Source: Eubacterium sp. (GTDB lineage Bacteria > Bacillota > Clostridia > Oscillospirales > Acutalibacteraceae). From it: a DNA stretch of 63,715 nt. Made by a program: the position numbers and the translations under genes. The first letter of the stretch is position 1; each line of letters begins with the position of its first letter. The notes below the pieces were generated by a model. It saw only the letters and a program-made list of their open reading frames with translations, had not been told where the DNA came from and did not search any database. The DNA lies in assembly GCA_014465955.1 (NCBI GenBank), contig JACTVT010000006.1, forward strand, positions 1 through 63,715, in the 5' to 3' direction. Shown here one piece after another: positions 34,132-42,443 of this stretch.

Positions 34132-35070
34132 ATGGAAAACACAATGAACAACTGGACTGAAATAGCCATTACGGTTTCAACTGCCGACATTGACAATGCA
34201 GGAAACATAGCCAATATGGTTGTACCTTACGGTATTTACATAGAAGACTATTCAGCACTTGAAGAAGAAACGCTTGAAATTGCCCACATTGATTTGATAG
34301 AGCAGTCACTGCTTGAAAAAGACAGAACAAAGGGCATTATTCACGTTTATGTAAATCCGCACGAAAATCCGCTCGAGGCTGTTTCGTTCATCAAAGAACG
34401 CCTTGAAAGCGAAAAAATTTCTTTTGATATCACAATTGCAGACTGCAAAACAGAGGACTGGGTAAACAACTGGAAACAGTATTTTCATCCAATGCCGATT
34501 GGGAAAAAATTGCTTATAAGACCGACTTGGGAGGACGAATATGACCCACAGGGCAGAACAGTTCTGCACATTGAACCTGGACTTGCATTCGGCACAGGCA
34601 GCCACCCGACAACAAAACTTTGCCTTGAAACGCTTGAAAATTATATAAATAAAAATTCAACCGTGCTGGACATCGGCTGCGGCAGCGGAATTCTGTCCAT
34701 AGCAAGCCTGCTGCTCGGTGCAAAATCTGCTTTCGGCGTGGATATTGACAAACTTGCAGTTAAAACTGCGCTTGAAAATGCAAAGGAAAACGGCTTTGAG
34801 CCGCCTGTTTTCAAGGCTGTAAACGGCAATCTGTCCGACAAAGTTACAGGAAAATACAACGTAATTGTTGCCAACATTGTTGCCGATATTATTATGGATT
34901 TCAACAAAGAAGTAGGTCATTTTCTTGACAAAGACGGCGTATATATTACAGGCGGAATTATAGACAGCCGTAAAGATGAAGTTATTTATTCATTTGAGCA
35001 GAACGGCTTTAAGATTATTGAAAATTTTGAAGAAAAAGGTTGGAATGTATTTGTCTGCAAAGCAAAATGA
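34132..35070 (+). CDS. prmA: Ribosomal protein L11 methyltransferase PrmA
   Basis: A 312-residue SAM-dependent methyltransferase that modifies ribosomal protein L11. The N-terminal L11-binding domain (1-110) has WVNNWKQYFHPMPIGKKLLI; the catalytic part has EPGLAFGTGSHPTTKLCLE, the SAM motif VLDIGCGSGILSIAS and VANIVADIIMDF (NxxA-type). Length is usual. The start follows GGAG by eight bases. Confidence 0.94.
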   Translation: MENTMNNWTEIAITVSTADIDNAGNIANMVVPYGIYIEDYSALEEETLEIAHIDLIEQSLLEKDRTKGIIHVYVNPHENPLEAVSFIKERLESEKISFDITIADCKTEDWVNNWKQYFHPMPIGKKLLIRPTWEDEYDPQGRTVLHIEPGLAFGTGSHPTTKLCLETLENYINKNSTVLDIGCGSGILSIASLLLGAKSAFGVDIDKLAVKTALENAKENGFEPPVFKAVNGNLSDKVTGKYNVIVANIVADIIMDFNKEVGHFLDKDGVYITGGIIDSRKDEVIYSFEQNGFKIIENFEEKGWNVFVCKAK

Positions 35071-35092
35071 AAAAATTACGGGGTAAAAATTT

Positions 35093-36046
35093 ATGAAAAC
35101 GGCATTAATTATACTTATTGTATTATTGGCTATTGTTATACTTTTTGTTTTAATATGCGGTTTTATTTTTAATCAGGCAGTATGGCGAAAACAACTTCCG
35201 ATACCTGCATTTTTAGTAAATATGCTTGCAGGTAACGAAGACAACGGCAACAAAAAATACGACAGCGACCACGATAAAGCACTTAAAGAATTTACGGATT
35301 TGCCCTTTGAAAAAGTTGAAATGACTGCTGAAAACGGCGAAAAAATGCACTGCAAGGTGCTTGTTCCGCCAATCTCAAACGGCAAACTGATTATAGCGTG
35401 CCACGGTGCAAGGAGCAGCGGAGTCGGTGAATTCTGCTTTATGAAGGACTACTTCTGCAGAAACGGATTTACGATTATTATGCCCGACCACCGGGGCTGC
35501 GGAGAAAGCGACGGCAAATTTTTAGGCTACGGCACACACGAATCGGCAGACACGCTGAAATGGCTTGATTATGCGAAAAAACGTTTCCCAAAACTTGATA
35601 TTTTTCTGCTTGGCGTATCTATGGGCGCGGCAACTGTGCTTATGATGAGCGACAGAGTTTCACAAAAAGATGTTAGGGGAATTATTTCCGACTGTGCATA
35701 TACCTCGGTTAAAGACGAATTTTCATATCAGGTTAAAACGTCATTCCACTTCCCCTCCCGACCGCTGCTTGATATATGCAACGTTTACTGCAAAGCACTG
35801 TGCAAATACGGGTTCAAAGATGCCGAGCCGATAGAGCACGTAAAAAATGCAAAAGTGCCGATTTTGTTCATTCACGGCAAATCCGATGATTTTGTGCCGT
35901 TTTATATGGAAAAACAACTTTATGACGCCTGCAAATCGGATAAAACACTTGTTGAAGTGGACGGCGCAATCCACGCACGAAGTTATTACACAAATCCAAT
36001 GCAGTATGAAACTGCTATGAATGAATTTATAAAAAAATACAGTTAG
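35093..36046 (+). CDS. Membrane-anchored alpha/beta hydrolase
   Basis: A 317-residue protein. Residues 2-26 are one membrane helix; a serine hydrolase domain follows. Motifs: IIACHGARSSGVGEF, MPDHRGCGESDGK, the nucleophile in LLGVSMGAATV, the acid in IHGKSDDFVPF and H in DGAIHARSYY. It resembles the BAAT/YqkD-type hydrolases of Bacillota. It follows prmA by 22 bases. The natural substrate is unknown. Confidence 0.87.
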   Translation: MKTALIILIVLLAIVILFVLICGFIFNQAVWRKQLPIPAFLVNMLAGNEDNGNKKYDSDHDKALKEFTDLPFEKVEMTAENGEKMHCKVLVPPISNGKLIIACHGARSSGVGEFCFMKDYFCRNGFTIIMPDHRGCGESDGKFLGYGTHESADTLKWLDYAKKRFPKLDIFLLGVSMGAATVLMMSDRVSQKDVRGIISDCAYTSVKDEFSYQVKTSFHFPSRPLLDICNVYCKALCKYGFKDAEPIEHVKNAKVPILFIHGKSDDFVPFYMEKQLYDACKSDKTLVEVDGAIHARSYYTNPMQYETAMNEFIKKYS

Positions 36047-36053
36047 TAATAAA

Positions 36054-36166
36054 AAAAGCCCTCCTTGTTAAAGGAGGGAGGACCGCTTGCGGTGGGAGGA
36101 TTCTATAAATGAATCCCTCCGCCTCGCAAACTCGGCACCTCCCTTTGACAAGGGAGGCTCATTTTC
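36054..36166. repeat. Long imperfect palindrome (REP/BIME-like)
   Basis: CCCTCCTTGTTAAAGGAGGG, ACCGCTTGCGGT and GGATTC on the left face GAATCC, CGCAAACTCGGC and CCTCCCTTTGACAAGGGAGG on the right around TATAAAT. It lies between convergent genes and can end transcription both ways. Part of the pattern (ACCGCTTACGGT) recurs at 40590. Confidence 0.65.
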
Positions 36167-36168
36167 TT

Positions 36169-38076
36169 TTATAATGCTTTCGTTTCAATTCCTTCCATAA
36201 TATTTTCAACGAACGTATCAAGCGTCATTGCGCCCTGCTCGCCGTCTTTTCTTGAACGGACTGAAATTGTGCCGTTTTCAATATCCTTATCACCAGCGAT
36301 AATCATATAAGGCACCTTTTCAAGTTGTGCTGCTCTGATTTTGAATCCCATTTTTTCGGATCTGTCATCAATTTCACAGCGAACGCCCTTTGCCTCAAGC
36401 GCTTTTTTAACATCATAAAGATAATCAAGATGTCTGTCTGCAATCGGAAGAAGTTTAACCTGAACAGGAGCAAGCCATGTAGGATAAGCACCTGCAAAAT
36501 GCTCTGTAAGAATACCGATAAATCTTTCAATACTGCCGAATACAACTCTGTGAATCATAATCGGTCGGTGCTTTTCACCGTCAGCACCAATGTATTCAAG
36601 TTCAAATCTTTCAGGCAACTGGAAATCAAGTTGAATCGTTCCGCACTGCCATGTTCTGCCAAGGCAGTCTGTAAGATGGAAGTCAAGTTTCGGGCCGTAG
36701 AATGCACCGTCACCCTCGTTTACCTCATAATCATAACCGAGTTCGGTAATAGCGTCACGGAGTGCATCTGTTGCAATATCCCAGTCTTCCTTTGCGCCCA
36801 TTGAATCCTCGGGCTGTGTTGAAAGTTCAATATGATATTCAAATCCGAATGTACTGTAAACCTTATCAATCAGACTTACTACACCCTTGATTTCATCTTT
36901 AATCTGCTCACGTGTCATAAATATATGAGCATCATCCTGTGTAAAACAGCGAACACGCATAAGACCGTGAAGTGCACCTGAAAGTTCGTGTCTGTGCACC
37001 AGACCGAGTTCGCCCATTCTTAAAGGAAGTTCCTTGTATGAGTGCATTTTTGTTTTATAAACAAGAATGCCGCCCGGGCAGTTCATAGGCTTAACTGCAA
37101 AATCAGTATCATCAATTACTGTAGTATACATATTTTCTTTATAATGATCCCAGTGACCGCTTCTTTCCCACAAAGCACGGTTGAGCATCATAGGGGACTG
37201 AATTTCATCATAACCTGCAGCACGGTGAATTTCTCTCCAGTAATCAACAAGTGTATTCTTTAAAATCATACCCTTTGGCAGAAAGAACGGAAATCCCGGA
37301 CCCTCTTCCATAATAGTGAAAAGTTCAAGTTCTTTACCGATTTTTCTGTGGTCACGCTTTTTAGCCTCTTCAAGCATGGTTAAATGCTCTTCAAGCATAG
37401 ATGCTTTTGGAAATGCAGTACCGTAAACACGGCACAGCATCTTGTTTTTTGCATCACCGCGCCAGTATGCGCCTGTGCAGTTTGTAAGTTTGAACGCCTT
37501 AACAACCTTCATATCCATAAGGTGAGGGCCTGCGCAGAGTTCTGTAAATTCGCCCTGTCTGTAAAAACTGATAGGCTCGCCCTTTTCGGCGTGTTCATTA
37601 ATCAGTTCAACCTTGTAAGGCTCGTTCTTTTCTTCCATTAATTTAATTGCCTCTGCGGGTTCAAGTTCAAATTTTTCAATCTCAAAGCCCTCTTTAACAA
37701 TTGCTTTCATTTCCTTTTCGATTTTCTCCAGATCCTCGGGTGAAAACGGCCTTTCAACATCAAAGTCATAATAAAATCCGTCTTCAATGGCAGGACCTAT
37801 AGTCAGTTTTACATCCGGATAAAGCCTTTTGACTGCCTGTGCCATAATATGAGATGCAGTGTGGTTAAATGTTTTTTTACCATCTGCATTATCAAATGTA
37901 AGAACCTCAAAATTACAGTCGCAGTCAACAACTGTTCTTAAATCCTTAACCTCTCCGTTGATTTTGCAGGAGCAGGCATTTCTGTAAAGGCCCATTGAAA
38001 TTTCTTTTGTTATATCACCTGCTGTAATCGGTGCGGAAAATTCCTTAACTGAGCCGTCTTTTAACGTAACTTTCAT
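36169..38076 (-). CDS. thrS: Threonine-tRNA ligase
   Basis: A 635-residue class II synthetase charging tRNA-Thr. Domains: TGS (1-62), editing domain with FNHTASHIMAQAV, catalytic core with SPMMLNRALWERSGHW, PMNCPGGILVYK, LRMGELGLVHRHE and the class II motif 3 HRVVFGSIERFIGILTEH (residues 507-524), and a C-terminal anticodon-binding domain. Length is normal. It is preceded by a T-box leader, so uncharged tRNA-Thr should raise its expression. Confidence 0.97.
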   Translation of the reverse strand: MKVTLKDGSVKEFSAPITAGDITKEISMGLYRNACSCKINGEVKDLRTVVDCDCNFEVLTFDNADGKKTFNHTASHIMAQAVKRLYPDVKLTIGPAIEDGFYYDFDVERPFSPEDLEKIEKEMKAIVKEGFEIEKFELEPAEAIKLMEEKNEPYKVELINEHAEKGEPISFYRQGEFTELCAGPHLMDMKVVKAFKLTNCTGAYWRGDAKNKMLCRVYGTAFPKASMLEEHLTMLEEAKKRDHRKIGKELELFTIMEEGPGFPFFLPKGMILKNTLVDYWREIHRAAGYDEIQSPMMLNRALWERSGHWDHYKENMYTTVIDDTDFAVKPMNCPGGILVYKTKMHSYKELPLRMGELGLVHRHELSGALHGLMRVRCFTQDDAHIFMTREQIKDEIKGVVSLIDKVYSTFGFEYHIELSTQPEDSMGAKEDWDIATDALRDAITELGYDYEVNEGDGAFYGPKLDFHLTDCLGRTWQCGTIQLDFQLPERFELEYIGADGEKHRPIMIHRVVFGSIERFIGILTEHFAGAYPTWLAPVQVKLLPIADRHLDYLYDVKKALEAKGVRCEIDDRSEKMGFKIRAAQLEKVPYMIIAGDKDIENGTISVRSRKDGEQGAMTLDTFVENIMEGIETKAL

Positions 38077-38105
38077 AATTATCTCTCCTTAAAATAAAAA
38101 AATAA

Positions 38106-38325
38106 CACCCTGCGATAAACACAGGGTGAATAAATATCCACGGTTCCACCTGAATTGCACAAAAATGTGCCGCTCTCTGCCCTGTAACGCAGGCAACACG
38201 GCCGGTATTAGCGGCTCTCGGGGATGGTAACTTACGACTTTCTAATATGCCGATTTCAGCATGCACGGCACTCTCTGAAATAAAAAGGTTCGCAGTCTTG
38301 TTCCCGTCAACGATTTATTAAGTTT
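38106..38325 (-). ncRNA. T-box riboswitch of thrS
   Basis: The minus strand shows the conserved T-box (AGGTGGAACCGTGG, near 38138-38151), a stem I region with AGAGAGTGCC, and the terminator CACCCTGTG/CGCAGGGTG (38106-38128) followed by TTATTTTTTT. A likely specifier codon is ACC at 38228-38226, fitting threonine. The leader starts just downstream of the promoter at 38326. Confidence 0.9.
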
Positions 38326-38353
38326 ATTATAACACCGATTTAATTAATGTCAA
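38326..38353 (-). promoter_or_regulatory. thrS: Promoter of thrS
   Basis: Minus strand TTGACA (38353-38348), 16 bases, TATAAT (38331-38326), directly before the T-box leader. Confidence 0.8.
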
Positions 38354-38439
38354 CAGGTTATTTTATACGTTTTTTACACTTTGACAGCATAATTTTTTTA
38401 CAGATTTGTAAACTTTAACGATTTTTGAACACCGCAAAC

Positions 38440-38468
38440 TTGACATATACAAGATATAGGTGTATTAT
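38440..38468 (+). promoter_or_regulatory. rny: Promoter of rny
   Basis: TTGACA (38440-38445), 17 bases, TATTAT (38463-38468), giving a leader of about 115 bases with no evident structure. Confidence 0.75.
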
Positions 38469-38591
38469 ATTTTAGAAATTCTAAATACTGATTTAAATTT
38501 CAAACTTTTTTTAGATTGCATTAAACTGTACCTTTTCTGATGAAATTTTTAACTTTTTAAAAAGAATATTAACAGAAGGAGGTGCTATTGA

Positions 38592-40148
38592 ATGATGAGT
38601 ATAGGCGTAGCAATTGCCGTTATTGCTGTTGTTGCCGTAGTTTTCGGAGTAATCGGTTTCTTTGCAGGTTCGGAACACAGAAGAAAAGCAAATGAAAAAG
38701 AAATCGGTTCTGCCACAAGCGAAGCAACAAAAATTATGAACAACGCTTTATCCGAGGCTGAAAAAACAAAGAAGGCAAGCCTTATTGAAGCAAAAGATGA
38801 AATACACAAACTCCGCTCTGACGCTGATAAAGAAATCCGTGAAAGACGAAGTGAAGTTCAGCGTCAGGAAAACAGACTTAATCAGAGAGAAGAATATCTT
38901 GATAAAAGGGCTGATTCCATTGAGGCAAAAAATGAAAATCTCAGCGTAAAGCAAAAAGAAATTGAAGAAAAATTACTCGAAATTGATAGCATCAAGAAAA
39001 GCCAGTTTGATATGCTGGAAAAAATATCAGGTTTAACACAGGAACAGGCTAAAGAACAACTGCTCCAATCTCTTTCAGATGAACTTGATACTGAAAAAAG
39101 CAAAAGAATTATTGAAAATGAGCAGATGATAAGAGATCAGAGCAATGTTATTGCCCGTGAAATTATCGGAACTGCAATTCAGCGCTGTGCCGCTGAACAC
39201 ACAGCCGAAACAACCGTTTGCGTTGTTGCACTGCCTAACGACGAAATGAAGGGCAGAATTATCGGCCGAGAGGGCAGAAACATTCACTCTCTTGAAACCA
39301 TTACAGGCGTTGAGTTTATTATCGACGATACACCTGAAGCAATCACCGTAAGTTCTTTTGACCCTGTAAGAAGGGAAATTGCCCGACTGACGCTTGAGCG
39401 TCTTATTCAAGACGGCAGAATCCATCCGACAAAAATTGAAGAACTTTACGAAAAATCAAAAAGAGAAGTTGAATACACCATCAAACAAGAGGGCGAAAAA
39501 GCCGTTCTTTCGGCAAACTGCGGCTCATTGCACCCTGAACTTGTTAAACTGCTTGGTAAGTTAAAATACCGTACATCTTACGGTCAGAGCGTACTTCGCC
39601 ACAGTCTTGAAGTAAGTTACATTGCAGGACTTATGGCAGCAGAACTCGGTGCAGATGAAAAGACAGCACGCCGTGCAGGTCTTCTTCACGATATCGGTAA
39701 AGCGCTTGACCATGAATTTGAAGGCTCACACGTTGCACTTGGTGTTGAATACGCACGCAAGTACAAGGAAAATGAAACTATTCTCAATGCCATTCAGGCT
39801 CACCACGGTGAAGTAGAATGCAAAACTGTTGTTGCATGCCTTGTTCAGGCTGCAGATGCCGTTTCTGCATCACGCCCCGGTGCAAGAAGAGAAAATATTG
39901 AAAATTACATCAAACGTTTGCAGCAGCTTGAAGAGATTTCAACAAGTTTCAACGGCGTTGAAAAAGCATTTGCACTTCAGGCAGGCCGTGAAGTAAGGGT
40001 TATGGTTAAGCCCGAAAAGATTAAGGACGACAGAATGCCTTATATTGCAAGGGAAATTGCGAAAAAAATTGAGGCTGAAATGGAATATCCGGGTCAGATT
40101 AAGGTTAATATTATCCGTGAATCCCGTGCTTTTGATGTTGCAAAATAA
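38592..40148 (+). CDS. rny: Ribonuclease Y
   Basis: A 518-residue membrane-anchored endoribonuclease that starts mRNA decay. An N-terminal membrane helix (IGVAIAVIAVVAVVFGVIGF) is followed by a long coiled coil (about 30-200), a KH domain (GRIIGREGRNIHSLETITGV) and an HD domain (LLHDIGKALDHE, NAIQAHHGEVE). Length is typical (about 520). AAGGAGGTG precedes the start; the protein may begin at either of two adjacent ATG codons. Confidence 0.97.
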   Translation: MMSIGVAIAVIAVVAVVFGVIGFFAGSEHRRKANEKEIGSATSEATKIMNNALSEAEKTKKASLIEAKDEIHKLRSDADKEIRERRSEVQRQENRLNQREEYLDKRADSIEAKNENLSVKQKEIEEKLLEIDSIKKSQFDMLEKISGLTQEQAKEQLLQSLSDELDTEKSKRIIENEQMIRDQSNVIAREIIGTAIQRCAAEHTAETTVCVVALPNDEMKGRIIGREGRNIHSLETITGVEFIIDDTPEAITVSSFDPVRREIARLTLERLIQDGRIHPTKIEELYEKSKREVEYTIKQEGEKAVLSANCGSLHPELVKLLGKLKYRTSYGQSVLRHSLEVSYIAGLMAAELGADEKTARRAGLLHDIGKALDHEFEGSHVALGVEYARKYKENETILNAIQAHHGEVECKTVVACLVQAADAVSASRPGARRENIENYIKRLQQLEEISTSFNGVEKAFALQAGREVRVMVKPEKIKDDRMPYIAREIAKKIEAEMEYPGQIKVNIIRESRAFDVAK

Positions 40149-40157
40149 AACTTTGAT

Positions 40158-40187
40158 AAATGGCAGGACTTTTAATCCCTGCCATTT
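40158..40187 (+). terminator. Terminator of rny
   Basis: AAATGGCAGG pairs with CCTGCCATTT around ACTTTTAATC, ten bases after the stop, followed by a T-rich tract. Confidence 0.75.
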
Positions 40188-40255
40188 TTAATTCTTTTGG
40201 TTCAGAGTAGGGCACCCCGTCCTACGAAAATTATAACAAGGAGAAGATAATATTT

Positions 40256-40546
40256 ATGATTAAACACATTGTATGTTTTAAACTGAAAGACAATTCACCC
40301 GAAAAGAAAGAAGAGGCAAAGGCAAGGCTTCTTTCTATGAACGGCAAGATTGACCTTATCCGTGATATCGAGGTAGGTGCTGATTTTCTCGGCTCACCGC
40401 GCTCATATGATATCATTTTACAAGTCACTCTTGACAGCAGAGAAGCGCTTGATGCATATCAAAAAAACGAATATCACTGCTCATATGTAAAAACATATAT
40501 GCACGATGTTATGGAAAAATCGGTTGCAGTGGATTATGAAATATAG
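40256..40546 (+). CDS. Dabb-family stress-responsive barrel protein
   Basis: A 96-residue dimeric alpha-beta barrel protein. It shows the family opening MIKHIVCFKLKD, a central IEVGADF and the late HCSYVKTYMHDVM. AAGGAG lies 15 bases before ATG. It has no operon partner. Members of the family have been tied to stress or small-molecule binding; the role is unknown. Confidence 0.85.
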   Translation: MIKHIVCFKLKDNSPEKKEEAKARLLSMNGKIDLIRDIEVGADFLGSPRSYDIILQVTLDSREALDAYQKNEYHCSYVKTYMHDVMEKSVAVDYEI

Positions 40547-40589
40547 TTTAATTAATGATACAATTCGTTTTCCCTTTAATAAAAGGTGA

Positions 40590-40677
40590 AACCGCTTACG
40601 GTACGTTATGATATAATTATTTCCACCTCATCAGTCACCTGCGGTGACAGCTTCCCCTCAAGGGGAAGCCTTTTTTA
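40590..40677 (+). terminator. Repeat with terminator before the polysaccharide operon
   Basis: ACCGCTTACGGT and GTCACCTGCGGTGAC palindromes are followed by GCTTCCCCT (40650-40658), CA, AGGGGAAGC (40661-40669) and CTTTTTTA. It isolates the polysaccharide promoter at 40750 from upstream transcription. Confidence 0.7.
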
Positions 40678-40749
40678 TTTTCCGTCAAAATACACAATAT
40701 GTAAGTATTTTTTTTTATATGCAGTCAAACTTTTTTACTTATTATTCCA

Positions 40750-40778
40750 TTGACGATATACTTGGGATATGTTATTAT
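40750..40778 (+). promoter_or_regulatory. Promoter of the polysaccharide operon
   Basis: TTGACG (40750-40755), 17 bases, TATTAT (40773-40778), 55 bases before GTG 40833. Closely packed genes follow without another clear promoter up to 59518. Confidence 0.75.
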
Positions 40779-40832
40779 ATAATATATATTTAATTTAATA
40801 TATTATAGTAAAAAACCAGGAGGTTTAAAGCA

Positions 40833-41603
40833 GTGGATAACGAAAAAGAAATAGACATTGACTTAGGGAAAATATTTTTTATGATGAAAAAAAGGGTAAT
40901 TTACATTATCCTTGCAACAATGGTATGCGCCATAGTTTCAGGCTGTATTACTGAATTTTTTATTACTCCCAAATACACAACATCGTGCTCTATGCTTGCA
41001 TCAAATAAAGCAAACACAAGCAGCATAACCACTCAGAATCCGAACGACCTTGCAGCGTCACAGCAGCTTGTAAAAACCTACATCTTTGTACTTACAAGTG
41101 ACTCTGTGCTTGAAGAGGTTGTCAAAACACTCGACCTTAATATGTCAGCCGGTCAACTACGAGATATGATTTCCTGCACTCAGCACGAGGAAACGCAGGG
41201 TTTCCGTGTTTATGTAACGAGCAATGACCCTGTTCTTTCGGCAAACATATGCAACGCCATTGCAGAGGTTGCACCGGAACATATTGTTGACAAAATCAAA
41301 ACAGGTACAATTTCAATCATTGACTATGCAAAGGTACCGTCTCAGCCGTCATCGCCGAACCTCAAAAAGAACATCGTTATCGGTGCTGCTATCGGATTTT
41401 TAGTATCCTTCATCGGCTTCTTCGGCTATGAACTGTTTGACACAACAATCACCAGCGAAAAAGATATTGAGCGTGAATTTGATATTCCGCTTCTCGGTTC
41501 AATACCGAAACTTATTCCTGCTATGGAAAAAGAAGCCTCAGCCAACGCCTCTGCCGAAAAAACGGCAAAGCCAAAACGACTTTCAAAGAAAGGAGATAAA
41601 TAA
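40833..41603 (+). CDS. Wzz/CpsC-type chain-length regulator and kinase activator
   Basis: A 256-residue membrane protein that controls polysaccharide length and activates the tyrosine kinase. Two membrane helices (about 19-40 and 182-203) enclose an outer domain. The proline motif before the second helix (KVPSQPSSPN) is typical. The cytoplasmic tail touches the kinase. The start is GTG 40833, nine bases after AGGAGG. Confidence 0.9.
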   Translation: MDNEKEIDIDLGKIFFMMKKRVIYIILATMVCAIVSGCITEFFITPKYTTSCSMLASNKANTSSITTQNPNDLAASQQLVKTYIFVLTSDSVLEEVVKTLDLNMSAGQLRDMISCTQHEETQGFRVYVTSNDPVLSANICNAIAEVAPEHIVDKIKTGTISIIDYAKVPSQPSSPNLKKNIVIGAAIGFLVSFIGFFGYELFDTTITSEKDIEREFDIPLLGSIPKLIPAMEKEASANASAEKTAKPKRLSKKGDK

Positions 41604-41605
41604 TT

Positions 41606-42385
41606 ATGGCACTCTTTAATAAAAAGAAAAAGTCAGAACTTAACACAGGTACAGTCTTTTCAAGAGAAGACCCCAAAAAAATGCTCTGCCCCGAATCTCC
41701 TTTCGTTGTAAAGGAAGCATATTCCTCTATCAGAACAAACCTTATGTTCACCCAGCAGGGTGAAGCCTGCCCCATTTTTATTATAACAAGTCCGACGGCA
41801 AATAACGGAAAAACAATAAACAGCATCAACCTTGCAATTTCTTTTGCTCAAATGGGCAAAAGAACTCTGCTGATTGACGCCGATATGAGAAATCCCACAA
41901 TTCACAGAATGTTTTCCATTCCTGTTAAAAACGGTCTTTCCGAAATCCTTGCAGGACTCACGGATAACATTACCGTTACAAAAACGGAAATAGAAAATCT
42001 TTCCATTTTAACATCAGGCAAAATTCCTCCTAACCCGACTGAACTTCTTGCCTCCCCGAGAATGGACAAACTTTTAAGTTTTGTTAAAGAACATTATGAC
42101 TGCGTATTTATTGATACACCGCCTGTAAACCTTGTTACAGATGCTACTGTTTTTGCACAGAAATCAACAGGCTATGTGCTGATTGTAAAAGCAAATGTCA
42201 GCGATACAACAGATATTAAGACGGCACTTTCAAACATTAAAGGTATCGACGGAAATGTGCTCGGAATTATTCTTAACGATATTTCTTCAAGCAGACACAA
42301 GTATTATTCCTACTACAGAAGATACGATTATAAATACAAATACAGTTACGGCTACGGTTATGGCTACGGACACAGAGCGAAATAA
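41606..42385 (+). CDS. BY-type tyrosine kinase (CpsD/YwqD-like)
   Basis: A 259-residue cytoplasmic autokinase. Walker A is TSPTANNGKTINSIN (a variant with ANN where many have GEG), A' is LLIDADMRNP and B is CVFIDTPPV. The C-terminal tail carries about 13 tyrosines in 25 residues (YYSYYRRYDYKYKYSYGYG), the autophosphorylation cluster. It lies two bases after the Wzz-like gene. Phosphorylation state sets polymer length and export. No tyrosine phosphatase gene (cpsB) is in the operon. Confidence 0.93.
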   Translation: MALFNKKKKSELNTGTVFSREDPKKMLCPESPFVVKEAYSSIRTNLMFTQQGEACPIFIITSPTANNGKTINSINLAISFAQMGKRTLLIDADMRNPTIHRMFSIPVKNGLSEILAGLTDNITVTKTEIENLSILTSGKIPPNPTELLASPRMDKLLSFVKEHYDCVFIDTPPVNLVTDATVFAQKSTGYVLIVKANVSDTTDIKTALSNIKGIDGNVLGIILNDISSSRHKYYSYYRRYDYKYKYSYGYGYGYGHRAK

Positions 42386-42443
42386 ACATCAACTTTATTT
42401 AATTGTTATAACCTAATCCCTACTGAAAACTCAGGTGATTTAA

